Origin: Hedera helix
Taxonomy: Eukaryota; Streptophyta; Magnoliopsida; Apiales; Araliaceae
Length of the DNA stretch: 64,000 nt
Direction: 5' to 3'
NCBI GenBank assembly: GCA_947179155.2
Contig: OX359278.1
Span: 28,157,273 to 28,221,272, forward strand
The stretch's first letter is position 1, and each line of letters begins with the position of its first letter. The notes beneath the pieces were generated by a model that saw nothing but the letters and a program-made list of their open reading frames with translations, was not told the DNA's origin and did no database searches. This document shows positions 1 through 11,555 of the stretch, piece after piece. The translations under genes and the position numbers were made by a program.

Positions 1-525
1 GCGCGGCTAGCACGACTGAGAAATTACCAGCGTGCCCCTGGCCTTTTCAGATAATGTCGGTCGTGTCTTTGGCTCGACACAATTACAGTTTTTCCCCTGA
101 GCTTTTCAGAAAATACCGAATATGTCCCAAAGTTGCGGAAATTACCAAAATGCCCCCAGAAAGTGATTTTTAATTAACTAAATGTTTAAAAATTATTTTA
201 AAATTATAAAAAATTACCAAAAATATAGAAATGATATTTGGGCATTAAATTTAATATTTTTCCAAAAATATTAAATATTGGGGATTAATATTTAAATATT
301 AATCTATTAAATTTAAAAGTTAGAAAATGATTAACATAAGATTTCGGACAACCAAAAATGCTAAATTTTACCAAATGAGCTGGGTTGTCCGTATTGAAGG
401 TGTTTGATATTAAGGATGAGGTTAATATAATTAACCATATAAATTGACCTGATACCCTAAAATAAATCGTCGGGTAGAAAAAATTACATTATAGACGATA
501 TTAATTAATTAAATTAACATCGTGA
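1..525. other. Unassigned AT-rich sequence, possibly LTR fragment
   Basis: No coding potential. The first 170 bases contain several variants of a phrase around 'attaccaaaatgcccc', a texture I associate with plant chromovirus LTRs, but no LTR end, primer site or polypurine tract is visible. It does not match the corresponding part of the non-autonomous element whose tail begins near 526, so a junction lies at about 525. Confidence 0.3.
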
Positions 526-1548
526 GAGGATAAGGCTGGTTGCACATATTAAGTGCAACTGTGTTTTCCTACAAAAATGGGATAGTATTATTTTATTTTA
601 TTTTTAGGATGTGTCACTTGAGCAATTAGCTAATTGAATTTTAATTTTCAGCCAGTGATAAAAATCTTGATTTTTATTTAATAATTTTTGAAAAAGGGAT
701 AAATTTTTGCTTAGTCTAAATTTTAATTTTTTTGTTAGTTATTATTTTATTTGAGATCGTTTATTTTTATGCACTTATATCCATTTATTTAAGCTAGCTT
801 TAATTAAGAAAAAATTATATGATTAGATGCTTATGAAAAATATTTATGATCTCTATAACCTATTTGATCGTAACTTAAAGTGAAATATAAGATAAAATAT
901 AATTAGGGAGAGATGATTTAGGTAATTTTTCTAGAATTGTTAAGTTAAATAAAAAATCTTGTGGTGAGTTGAGACGGAGTGTAAAATGCACCCACTCATA
1001 AATACATAAAAAATGAGATGAAATGTAAAACGCATGCGCTGGTGAGATAGAGTATAAAATGCACTAACCGAGGGGGGGGGGGGGGGAAATGAGAAGAAGT
1101 ATAAAATGCACCCATTAAAAAAGAGAAAAATGAAAAAATATTTGAAAAGAAAAATTAATAATAATAATTATAGTGTGTTTAATTATTTCAAAGTCTTTTG
1201 ATCTTGTAATGTGTATTTGTTTATATTAATTGAAAGTGATATGAAACATAAGAGTATAGAGCTTTGTTGTATATTTTTGGTATCTTTTATGAGCCATTTA
1301 ATTATGTGAGCGGATCTAAGTTTTTTTTTTACTAGTTTGGTACATTTGGATTAACACACACACGAAGGGTCTTGAATAAAGGAAGATTGATAAATATGTT
1401 GAAATTGTAATCTTTGCACTATTTTGAAATTTTCTTTGAGTTATTATTTTTTAAAAATCTTTGAGGCTAATGTTGAAATTCATATTAATTTGTTGCTAGG
1501 ATTAGTTAATTTGTTGAGGACAAGTAAAGATTTAAGTGTGGAGGTATT
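526..1548 (+). mobile_element. 3' internal tail of an old non-autonomous LTR element
   Basis: Matches, with many substitutions, the 3' non-coding part of the young elements at about 33770-34794 and 38070-39057. Shared features are the run from 'gttgcacat' through 'gatgtgtcacttgagcaa', the later 'gagatggagtgtaaaatgca' tandem units (about 965-1110), and the end at a polypurine-like stretch. A G homopolymer (1070-1086) sits inside. The element's own 5' part is missing. There is no ORF. Confidence 0.75.
1533..1548 (+). other. Polypurine tract of old LTR element
   Basis: Reads taagtgtggaggtatt and abuts the TGATA LTR start at 1549. It corresponds to the agtgtgggggtatt tracts of the young copies at 34781 and 39044, with one G to A change. 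Confidence 0.75.
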
Positions 1549-1633
1549 TGATAAGTACATTATATGTATATTTATTAGGTATTTTATGCTCAATTATTTA
1601 TGAGTTCTTAAGTATTTTTAGTATTTTAGGTAA
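1549..1633 (+). mobile_element. 3' LTR of old element, first fragment (before hAT insertion)
   Basis: Starts TGATAAG like the TGATAGG starts of the young LTRs and shares 'tatgctcaatt/ttatgag' blocks with them. It is cut at 1633 by the hAT element and continues at about 8898. Confidence 0.7.
1626..1633 (+). repeat. Left target site duplication of hAT element
   Basis: TTAGGTAA, repeated at 8890-8897. Eight bases is the hAT norm. The identity extends two T's further left, so the exact edge is ambiguous by two bases. Confidence 0.7.
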
Positions 1634-2502
1634 GCATGTTCATCAGTGCAATACCATACCAAACTGGATACCGAATATAGTTAATTTTGCGTACCGAAAT
1701 CGATATGCCAAATCGGTTAACCAGTTCAGTATCGGTTATTTACCGAAATTAATACATAAAAATTGGTAAAGGCATTTCTCATTAGTTTCTGACTTTCTGT
1801 CCAATTATCATAGTGCAAAAAGTAACAAGCCTTTACAATATTAAAAGTTAAAAACAAGAAGAAAAGAAATGTTAATTTTGATTGCTTCCAAGGCTCCGTT
1901 GTCCATAGTCCCTATATACAATTCTAAAAAAGATACAAAAGAAGATGAATATAAGCAAAGAAAGAAAAGTCAATTCAAAAGTCTCAGCATTTCAGCATCA
2001 TAGTCCATAGATAAATGTATGCGCAAAGCATCACTTGAAGTCTTGAACATAAAACATCAGTACTTCTAAGTCTGCCAATCTGTTGGCTACTGCTATTGCT
2101 TCTATCTCCCTAAACAGTAAACATCATAAACAATTACACAGAAAATCTAAACAGCAGAAACTCAAAAGGTAGAAATTACCCAGGAAATCTAAACATCATA
2201 AATATGTTAGTTGTTATATTATTATTCTGCATATGACATCTACATGGTTAAAAATCAACAAGAGACAACAAGAGAAAACTCAACAGTGTTGAAGTCTCCA
2301 AAACAGGCTTGACAAATATATTAAATTCCACCACTTATGCCCAATACTTCAGCAAATTATAAGAAGATAAAAAAATATATACCTAGTGAAAAAGAATCAT
2401 AAACAATTAAACATTATAGATGAAAAATTATATAAATAAAAATTAAAGATTACCTTTCTCAATTTTTTCAAGTACATCTAAGTTCTCCTTCATAGACATT
2501 GG

Positions 2503-4562
2503 TTACTTGCTTGAACGAAGCCAATCTTAAGCACAAATAAATGCTTGTACCATTCTAGGAGTTAGAGAACTACTAAATGGATCAAGCACACGCCCACCGG
2601 TGCTAAATGTCGACTTAGAAGCAACCGTTGACATAAGAACCGCCAAGACATCCCTAGCCATTTAAAATAGAATAGGAAATTTAGGAGAATTATTTTTCCA
2701 CCATCCCAAAACATTATAACTTGAAGAAGTCACTTGATCAACATGCTCACTCAAATACTTGTCTAATTTGGTATCCCCCCCCCCTTGGACATCTGCAATG
2801 TGTTCCACAAATTTGTTTGTCATCCTCCTCCTTGTCCTTTCTTGACGATGCACACCAAAAATAATTTCACTAGACACATTACGTGGTTCACTTTGACTTT
2901 GGGATGATTTTACACTTTACGATGCATATCTAAGGTTATAACATTTAAACAATTCCTCAATGGCATCACACACAGATTTTATCATCTTATTTGCAATTTC
3001 GCTCCTGTTCTCATACATTGGATTAAATGAAAATTCTAGAAGTGTAAATTTATGTCTAGGATCAAGAACAACCCCAATGTACAACAATTTATTCATCTTC
3101 TTAATATTTCCCCAATATTTATCTAATTTTGCTCTCATCCTTAATGCCATTTCTGTCATGCCATCATCAGTCTCATGTTACAATTCATTCAAAGCATCGT
3201 CAAGATCAAGAAATTCTTGAAAGAAAGAATTTGATGTTACATAAGATGTACCTGAAACCTTTACCATAATGTCAAAGAAATACTTTAAGAATATCACCAA
3301 TTTTCTCATAATTCCCCAATCTTCTATGGTAAGCCACCCATCACCCGATTCTATTTCTAATTTGAATAAAGGGTCTTTGATTGCAAGTCTATTAAAAGCA
3401 CTTTCGAAGTCTATGGCCATATTCAACATAGAATAAGTGGAGTTCCAACTAGTGGAGACATCTAGAATCAAAGAGTTATTCTTTTCAATCTTTTCAATTT
3501 CAATACATTCTTTGAATTTCTTAATCCTAAAGGGGGATAGTTTCCCCACGTAACTAATGATCGAACCAGCGATATCGAAGGACTAACATCTTTTAGCCCA
3601 TCACTTACAACCAAATTAACAATATGGGCAACACACCTCACATAAAGAAATTTATTGTCACAAACGATATGACCCCAATTTTTCAATTGAGTTTTCAAAT
3701 AGGAAATTGTTACATCATTGGAACTAGCATTATTAACAGTAATTGTGAAAACTTTATCAATATCCCATCCCCTCAAACAATTTTCAACTGACATCCCTAT
3801 GTCTTCCCCTTTGTGACTAGTAATTGAGACAAAGCTAACAATCTTCCTTTGCAAATTCCATTTATCATCAACATAATGAGCCGTCAACACAATGTGATTA
3901 ATTCTTTGTATTGAGGTCTATGTATCAGTAGTAAGAGAATCCATTTGTTATGTATTTTTGAAATAAGCTTTCAATTTTAATTTCTCTTCTAAAAAGTGTT
4001 TCAAACAATCTATAGTTATTGTGGTGCGTGAAGGTACGTTAAATTTTTGATACGCAATGGACATCAAGTATTTAAAGCTCACGTTCTCCACAATGCTAAA
4101 AGGAAGTTCATCTACAATGATAGTATAAGAAATTGCCCTCCTAATTAACTCTTGATCAAATTTCCTTAAACAAACAGTATTGTTTGACTCCCCTTCCAAG
4201 TTTTGACCCTCTTCATTAATATTTGTTGAAGGTGGAAAATTTAATAGTACTTGTTTCTTTTCCCTTAATTGAATATTAAGATGTTACAATTTGTATCTCG
4301 CATTATGATTTTTTAAACCAGTTGTCCCATTCTTTATCGAGTCGGCTTTTAAAACTTGACCACAATATTTGCACTTTGCCTTTATTTCATCATTCTGCTT
4401 AAATCTTACATAATGTTCCCATATAGTAGCACGAGTCTTACCTATTATTTGCTCAATTTCTTTAACCTGACTTTGATTTTGCTTTTGGCCTCTTCCATTG
4501 TCTCCCCCAATATTTGAGACTTGCGTTAGATTTACATCAGTTGATGTTATAGTCTCCATCAC
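2503..4562 (-). pseudogene. hAT transposase, degenerate (BED zinc finger to dimerisation domain)
   Basis: This is the transposase that cuts and pastes hAT elements. Reading down the minus strand, a BED zinc finger (4562-4284) contains C-K-Y-C, but the last ligand position reads Arg-Tyr-Lys where the family normally has Cys. Next comes the N-terminal catalytic half (4199-3948), then the RNase H-like core (3890-3468) with 'TVNNASSNDV', where the family has Asp-Asn-Ala-Ser. The first catalytic Asp is therefore Asn. The conserved C-x2-H block 'VRCVAHIVNLV' follows, then the Trp-Asn-Ser-Thr block (3430-3480), a plant hAT middle domain (3159-2917) and the C-terminal dimerisation region ending near 2503 ('STFSTGGRVLDPF'). 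At least five stops or frameshifts separate these pieces, including a CAA to TAA-type stop near 2528. The start was chosen at the Met preceding the BED finger. The gene is certainly dead. Confidence 0.85.
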
Positions 4563-5352
4563 CCTATAAAATATTTTAGATACTATATGAAATCAAATAG
4601 TGAAAAGAAGATATAACAAATTAATAATTCAATAGGTTATTTCAAAACTTGAGATGTTACTGCAACAATGGAAGTCAACTGAGATGTTATTTTGATATTT
4701 ATTTTCAGGACATGAAAAACTGTAACAAAATATTTTTTTCCAAACAAAAACCAAAGCTTATGTAATAGCACATAGTATATGTTTTCAGGCTACTTTTGTA
4801 ACAGAGTTTCAGAGTATATGTTTTTTTACTTTATAAGTACTCACAATCAAACAAAGTAAACCAAAGCTTATGTAACAGAGTTACAGAGCTTATGTTTTTT
4901 GTAAACCAGAGCTTAATAGCTTATGCAGCAGATGCTTTCACTAAAGTATAAACTAATACTCTAATAAATCTAGTACAGATGCAGACAGCTAAACATTCAA
5001 TGTATCTAAATTCCCCAACTTTGGAATTAATCTAAATAAACCCTAAATCATATCAAAATTAAATATCACATACAAACCCTAGAAAGATATAATAAATAAA
5101 TTAATCCAAGATAAAAAGAAAACAAATTGGTGAATGAAAACATCAAAGATTCAAAATAATTGGGGAACAAACCCTAGAACGAAATGGAGGGTGAGGCTAT
5201 GAGATTTCATATCGGTGAAAGAATTAGAGATGGATATGGAGAAGAAGAGAATTTGAGAAAGACATGAAGAGAATTGGAGATGGAGCTGAGCTTGGTGACA
5301 GGTGAGGAGTCTGATACTCTAAATCGAGCGAATGAAAACACTAGAAACTACA
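4563..5352. other. hAT upstream non-coding region
   Basis: AT-rich sequence between the transposase start and the nested LTR. It holds three loose repeats of 'accaaagcttatgtaa' (about 4751, 4861 and 4907) but no ORF. It probably contains the transposase promoter and 5' UTR; no convincing element can be pinpointed. Confidence 0.45.
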
Positions 5353-6153
5353 TGTAATATCCTAAATATTTCAAATATGATCTGAAAAGATCTATATAAA
5401 GTTTGTCAATTTAAAACCTAAGAACCATTACTCAAGTATACATTGAGATGTTTCAAAGATTAAATACAAATTGAAACTACAATCGTATACGATTAGAAGT
5501 TAAAAATATTTAACCTAATATGTGTTATGCGATTAGTAAAGCTTGAATTAGCTTTAAATGTGTTATGTGATTTATCTATATGGTTGCTTTTGTGTTTCAG
5601 TTCAAGAATTCAATCTTAGCACTTAAAAATGAAAAAGTTATTTAAAGGTTTAAACCTAAACTAGGGTTTAGAAAACCTAAACTAGGGTTTAGGTAAAATC
5701 TAAAAAAGGTTAAACTTTAAACCTAGAAACCCTAAGAGTTATAACCTAACCCTAATCACTATCCATAAATACACATATAATACAAAAATTATACGGGTAG
5801 AATACAAAAATAATACAAAAATTATACGAAAAAAAAAATACGGATGATGTAAGCATGACATCATCAAAGATAATGATGTAAGCATGATGTATGGATGATT
5901 TCAGCCCTAGGAAGCATGTGAAATGACCTTAATACCCCTCATATCTCAGCCACTTTGAAGCAAGAGAAATCAAATAGAACTTCTTTTATTTTATCAAAAT
6001 TGTAGGCTAAATCTTGGCATTAATGAAGCACATGGGTTGGCCAAAGATTGGGGGGGGGGGGGGGAGTTTGTGATGATTATTGTTAGATATTTTGGTGAGG
6101 CATAACTTGGATGTAATGGTTTAATTATCATAAAACCCTAGCCCTAGCTCTAC

Positions 6154-6161
6154 TATAAATA
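6154..6161 (+). promoter_or_regulatory. TATA box of solo LTR copy 1
   Basis: TATAAATA in a region homologous to the TATAAATA of copy 2 at 45628-45635. It marks the likely U3/R boundary of this LTR. Confidence 0.55.
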
Positions 6162-6899
6162 GCAAACTTTCTCATTGTGAAACCCACGAATCCTACACCT
6201 AAAATCAGTTATAAGTTTATCCATTTTAGCTCTATAGGTAGCCAAGATCATAATCAAATAAAGGAATTTAAAATTTTACTCCAAAGAGGTAAAACCCTAA
6301 TTTACTTTTAGATCTTTAATCTTGTGTTAGATTTTATGTTATGATGTTTAGAAATGACTAATTTTATGTTATTAAGTGAACTTGGTTGCTTAAACATGTA
6401 TTCATAACATTTAAATACATAAAATGATAGAAAATTGCTCTCAGTTCATGACTGTGAATAATAGTTTGACAAGTTTCCTTGTCAGTCAAATAGATCAGAT
6501 ATTATTGCTCATTTGAACTATTTTAATGTTTAAAGTTATGGTATGCCATGAGGTTAAGACATAGAAACAAGAATCACACCAATCAGATCACTAGGTAAGA
6601 AGATATTAAGCTTTGAAAGGGCCTGGTCAATCATGATTTTTGAGAAACCTAAAAATCTGGGCAGCCCAAAAATCGGAAGAACAGGCATGACAGGCCATTT
6701 GACCAAGTTAAGTCTTTCAACATGTTGATTTTTTTAGGTCTAGTCTTTGCATATAATAGTAGTATTACATGTCTAATTTACCTAGAAATAATTTTTATGC
6801 CAAATCAGTGCTTGAGCTAAGAGATAACGTTGTCAAAGAGTAGTCTCTCAACCATGACCAAAAATTCTGGGCTGGAGGTTGGGCGCTTAGGCACCAGGT

Positions 6900-7330
6900 A
6901 TGAATGCCTCGGGGCGCTAGGGCTTTAACGATAAACCAGGTGACAATCACCATTCGGGTACTCAAGAACACCTTTAGCGATGAACTGACCGTCACAGTAT
7001 CTTTTAGCAATTGACGTAGTTTAAATTAAAAATAAAAATACTTTTAGCGACGACTGCTGCAATAGTTTCATCTAAGCTTAATATAAATCACTTTTAGCGA
7101 CGATTTTAGTGATAGCCATGTCCGTGGCAGTAGCTATTAGTGACATATTAGTTTAAATTAATTAAAACGTAATTTAAACAGTTTTTAGTGACAGATTTAA
7201 TTATAAATCCATCCAAGTAGCTTCTAAATCAGTCTTTAGCGACGGATTGAGTTAAAAATTTATTAAATTAACATGTTAAACTATATTTAGTGATGGATTA
7301 AGCAATGAATATAATTAATTAACATAATTA
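6900..7330. repeat. CACTA-like 'tttagcgacgg' repeat patch
   Basis: At least seven variants of 'cttttagcgacga/tttagtgatgga' occur here in direct orientation. Words of this kind are typical of subterminal repeats of plant CACTA transposons. No CACTA terminus was found, so this is only a fragment or a resemblance. It is absent from solo LTR copy 2. Confidence 0.4.
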
Positions 7331-8889
7331 ATTATCTAATGAATCGATTTAAATGACGAATCATCATCAAACCCTAAATGTACATGATTAATTAAATCAA
7401 ACACATATGTCTATGTATATTAACGAATATTATTGTTATGTTAAACATATTTGGACTATAATTCAAGTTCAAATCAACGTAAACTAAATCATACACTGTA
7501 TAGGTAAGTCTTCTAACTGTTATGTGTTATGTTTATAAGTTAAGAACGTGATTTATAAGCTTTGCGTGACAACGTAATATAAATTGTTGAAATGTGAGTT
7601 AATTGTAATACTAAATTTAGAAATATGATAAGTCAAAGCATGTTAAAGTTTATATGAAATCATAAACTGTGTATGTGTTATTAGTTAAACTTACTGAGCC
7701 GTTGTGCACATTCTTACGGAAAAAAACTTTATTTGCAGTTAAAGAAGAATGATAAGAAGATAATGAACTAAAAAAAAGGTGTAGATTAGATTTCATGCTA
7801 ACTTGTATTTGTATAAAGTCATAATGACTGTTGTAATACGAACAAGCAAACCATGTAACCGAATATTATGAAATAATATTATTTATTATCATCAGAATAT
7901 TGTTATGTCTTTACATTGATATAACTTAGAATTATTAAAGATCTATTAATCTAAGTGTGGGTATTGGTAATATGGACTAATCATGTTATGCTAATACTCT
8001 GAACTTTAGATAGATAGTAAAACATTAAAACAATGTTGATAAAGTACTATTAATCTAAATGAAGAAATTGATTAACATTGTGAGTGTTGTAAGACCAGAG
8101 ATTTAGCATCGTTGAAGAAACGAAATTCATCGCAAGGTTCCTCTGTTCCAAGTACAAGTGTGTTAATAATATTGTGAATTTTAGATAAATAAAGAATATC
8201 GATATAAAGAGATAGCTCTATAATAATATATATCTAAATGAGGGTATTGAATGATATGAGGCGTTCTATAAGAAAATGAATCTTGCAACGGATAACGATG
8301 CAAATATTCGCAAGGTTCTTTTGTTCCAAGGACCATCCTACTATTAATATTGTGCATCTTGAATATGTAAAGTTATAAAATATATAAATCTTAATGTTAA
8401 AATTTGACCGTTATATATGATGTTATCTATTTATACGGATAAACAACATGTTGATACTTATATAAATACTAAGACCGAAATCAAGTTAAGATCCAATGAC
8501 TAAGTTAAGAAATGTTTTAATGTATAGTCTAAAACAGACTATTTCAACTAATATAATTATGGGATCATTGGTTAAGTTTTGAAAAGTGTATGAAAGTCAA
8601 CGCATAAAGTCTGTTGTAGCTAGTACGGGGATTTTGGGGCGTGACACTTCACAGAAAAAAGACAGTAAACACTTATCAGTAAATAACTAAGGAAGTAAAA
8701 AAAAAATGTAAGTTACCGGTATTACCAGTTCGGTGCAGTTCATACCGAACATCCAAAATACATAATCAGTACCGTAACCAGTAAACCCGGTATATCAGAT
8801 CGGTTAATTATGTACCGAACTGACCAGTTCGGTTCGGTACAGTTTACCCATAATCCCAAAATAATCGAATTATTTGAACACTCTCAGTT

Positions 8890-8897
8890 TTAGGTAA
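8890..8897 (+). repeat. Right target site duplication of hAT element
   Basis: TTAGGTAA, the partner of 1626-1633. Immediately to its right the interrupted LTR resumes with 'tttatttaattttatg'. Confidence 0.7.
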
Positions 8898-10171
8898 TTT
8901 ATTTAATTTTATGCATTTTTATTATTTTTGTATTATTTTTATTTATTTTATTTTGTAGGAATTAATTAAATTAGATGGCATTCTAGTAATTTAAGCAATG
9001 ACATAAGAAGCAGATTTTGATGACGTTGTCTGATTTAAAGAAGAGATGCTGACATATTACCGTGCCATGCACGGGATTTAGTGGACTTAAATGTAGGGCC
9101 ATGGGCGGGGTAGATGATGTAAACAAAGGCGCATGGAGCATATTTTCTGCAGCTTATGTCTTATTTCTTATGGGCCACGATTAACGGCTATATTTCTATA
9201 TTATATTCATGATTTCTAGCATATATTGCATATAAATTTAAGGGTTCCAATTTCCAATTGGAAAAGGATTAAAATTAGTAATTTTATTTTGTAATTTATT
9301 TTTAATTAGTATTTTAAATTTTACTAGGGTTAGGAAAATTATGTAGCATATAAATAGATGCTATGAGGTACAATTAGGGTATTCTCTTGTACATAAATTT
9401 TACTCTTCTTTTATTATGAGTAGTTAAATTATTGTTCTTGGATTAAATTAGCAGAAGCCGTTGAAATTTATGCACTGTGAGATCTAATTTATTTTAATTG
9501 TTCAATTTGTATTATGAGTATTAGATATTCTTCTATTTTTAATTTTTATGATTGATTCGTTTAATTGCTAAGTTGTATAATAGTTTATTATTTGTATTAA
9601 TCTACTCCTATTTGTGAAGCAACTAAGATTAGTAATTATTTTTCATATTAAAATATTATTATATCTTTGGAAGAATATTCATCTAAATTAAATACAAACG
9701 AGTGATTTATGTTGTTTAGTTCAATGATCTTTCTAATTCTTAAAGCTGATATTAAATTAAATCTTTAGCGAGTGTTATAGGTTGTTTAGTAGTAAGGGTC
9801 ATTTAGATCGCGTGTATCTACTTAACTAAAATTAAGAAGATATGAGAAAAATTATTCCACCTGTGATTAATTATTCCAATGGTGAATATTCAAAATATTT
9901 ATTGATTTATTTTTGAGACAATGATCAGTGTCAATTTCTGATTGTGGATGTTAATTTAACCAAGATTCATTATTCTGATTTATTTTATTTTGCATATTTG
10001 ATTATTTTAGTTAATATTATTTAAATTATTTTTTTAATTAAAAACCCCTCATTCTGGTTTTAAAAACATAAAATTAAATTAATCATTCTCTGTGGAATCG
10101 ACTCTTACTTGCACTACTACATAAAAAAAATTCAAAGTAAGATTTTATTTTTGGTTACTTGCAATAGCACA
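8898..10171 (+). mobile_element. 3' LTR of old element, second fragment (after hAT insertion)
   Basis: Continues the LTR begun at 1549. It shares long blocks with the young LTRs at 30498, 34795 and 39058: the TATAAATA box (9349-9356), 'cgctgtgagatctaatttatttt', 'gaagcaactaag', 'gtgggatcgactcttacttgcactactac' and the end near 'gcaca' at 10171. The U3-like middle (about 8985-9250) differs from the young LTRs except for a small hairpin at 9060-9074. The total LTR is about 1.36 kb against 1.64 kb in the young copies. Confidence 0.75.
9060..9074. promoter_or_regulatory. Palindrome CCGTGC-CAT-GCACGG in old LTR
   Basis: A perfect 6-bp stem with a CAT loop. It corresponds in position to CGCGC-CAT-GCGCG in the young LTRs (30853-30865 and 39412-39424). 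Both arms have changed symmetrically, as paired CpG to TpG/CpA decay would do. Function unknown. Confidence 0.5.
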
Positions 10172-10300
10172 CCATTTATTTTAGAAGTAGATGACATAAT
10201 GGTAATAATAAATTAAGTATATTTAATTTATACTATGGTGATAGAATAAATTAAATAATTTAATATTTATAATTAAGTATTTTAAAAATACTAATTATAA

Positions 10301-10302
<2 letters not shown>

Positions 10303-10342
<40 letters not shown>
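10303..10342. repeat. (TTA)n microsatellite
   Basis: An uninterrupted ATT/TTA run of about 13 units in AT-rich intergenic sequence. Confidence 0.9.
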
Positions 10343-10381
10343 TAGGTTCTAAATGATTTTGGAATTATAATTATTATAATA

Positions 10382-10645
10382 CTCCCTCCATCTCAAGATA
10401 AAAGTCCTTCATTGACTTTTGTGGTCAAATTGACTATTTTTAAAATTAACAATTAAACATATATATTTAGATTTTCAAAAAAAAATAAAAATTAAACTTT
10501 GAGATTAGTACTAAATTATATGTAGTTTATAATGTTTATATACTTTTTACATATATATAAAAGAATAATAAGATATAGTGATTTGAAAAATTGTCAATTT
10601 GACCACAAAAATTAATAGAGGACTTTTATTTTGGGACGGAGGGAG
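10382..10645. mobile_element. Stowaway-like MITE (264 bp)
   Basis: Starts CTCCCTCCATCTCAAGATA and ends with the inverted equivalent, GGACGGAGGGAG. The terminal inverted repeats extend about 50 bp ('gtggtcaaattgac' is recoverable in both arms), and TA dinucleotides flank both ends (10380-10381, 10646-10647). The CTCCCTCCGTCCC terminus and TA target are diagnostic of Stowaway (Tc1/mariner-derived) MITEs. It has no coding capacity. Confidence 0.9.
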
Positions 10646-10939
10646 TAATTAATTTAGTTCCTAATTATATTATGAGTTAAATTAAAACTCTACTTCTACA
10701 GAGTTTAGAAGGGTTGAGCAAGTCTAAAAATAAGAGGGGTCTTATTTTAGATTGGGGTTGATACTCACTTTGTTGTAGTATTGTGGAATACTTTATATTT
10801 TTCTCTACAATTTAAAGAACTAGAAGAGAGAGAGAATTAGGGCTAGCCACCCAAGGTTTAGAGAAACATAAATCTATTTCTTTAAACTATATTATCTCTT
10901 AGTGGATCATCTTTAGAGGCTGCACGCTTGGATAGCTAA
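10646..10939. other. Target DNA left of the large chromovirus
   Basis: Non-coding. It has a purine run (gaagagagagagaattaggg) and a TATA-like 'ctttatatttttc' and reads like a leader or LTR. It continues across the chromovirus insertion at 52777. No family recognised. Confidence 0.4.
10935..10939 (+). repeat. Left target site duplication (GCTAA) of large chromovirus
   Basis: GCTAA directly precedes the LTR start TGTAATG at 10940 and recurs perfectly at 52772-52776, directly after the 3' LTR end. Confidence 0.9.
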
Positions 10940-11024
10940 TGTAATGAACACAAAATTTAAACTTCATTATAAATTTAATTTAAGAGTTTAGTTTTAATGA
11001 AGTGAATTTTTGTGTGGATAAATT

Positions 11025-11027
<3 letters not shown>

Positions 11028-11080
<53 letters not shown>
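11028..11080. repeat. (TA)n microsatellite in 5' LTR
   Basis: About 26 TA units. The same place in the 3' LTR (48705) has only about five, so it expanded after integration or contracted in the partner. Confidence 0.9.
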
Positions 11081-11082
<2 letters not shown>

Positions 11083-11510
11083 ATATGTATATGTACATAA
11101 TTGGAATTATGAGGAAGAAATAAATGAATTATTTGAGAACAATTTATGGAAAAATGAGAGTAATTACATGTAATTATACAATAAAAATTGTATAATTTAA
11201 GTGTGTTATTTAAATAAATTGTAGAATCCCAAGTAAGTTTCAATGTGTAAGTTAGTACACTAAAAATATTATTTTTATTTAATAAGAATAATTTGATTCC
11301 TAATGGAAAAGATATTTTTTATGCATAATTATTAATGTATTAAATAATGGGCTATACTATTATTTTAATTACATGTATGGGTATTACAAATATCATCATT
11401 TAATTTAATTATGTATGAATATATTATATGAGCGTGTCCGTTTATATATTATATATATAATAGGTGTGTGAATCCTAGTATACTATATATGTAGTAGCAG
11501 TAGGCATGTG

Positions 11511-11513
<3 letters not shown>

Positions 11514-11552
<39 letters not shown>
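11514..11552. repeat. (AT)n microsatellite in 5' LTR
   Basis: About 19 AT units, matched by a similar (AT)n in the 3' LTR at 49153-49195, so this one predates the insertion. Confidence 0.85.

Positions 11553-11555
<3 letters not shown>

Larger units (their letters stand above)
5353..8646 (+). mobile_element. Solo LTR, copy 1 (3.3 kb), inserted in hAT element
   Basis: Begins TGTAATATCC and ends GGGGCGTGACA, matching the first and last several hundred bases of the 4.0-kb solo LTR at 44304-48300. Flanks are ctaca/cttca, a 5-bp target duplication with one mismatch. There are no internal genes and no primer site or polypurine tract, so it is a solo LTR left by LTR-LTR recombination. A TATAAATA box lies at 6154-6161. 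Its middle (about 6700-7330) does not match copy 2 and carries CACTA-like repeats. Confidence 0.75.
1634..8889 (-). mobile_element. hAT (Ac/RICESLEEPER-type) DNA transposon, itself interrupted
   Basis: About 4 kb of hAT sequence once the nested LTR at 5353-8646 is removed. Short imperfect terminal inverted repeats are visible (GCATGTTCA at 1634, complement of GAGTGTTCA near 8883). The right end lies between 8883 and 8889. Both subterminal regions are packed with accgaac/ccggtt words (1650-1755 and 8716-8845), as expected for transposase-binding subterminal repeats. The single gene runs on the minus strand. It sits inside the LTR of an older retroelement and is flanked by an 8-bp duplication. 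Confidence 0.8.

Noticed and set aside
1536..1769. 77-codon frame on the plus strand
   Set aside because: It crosses the polypurine tract, the LTR start and the hAT junction, so it cannot be one gene.
10980..11243. Open frame on the minus strand across the (TA)n tract in the 5' LTR
   Set aside because: The protein is mostly Tyr-Ile repeats from the microsatellite and is not preserved in the other LTR.
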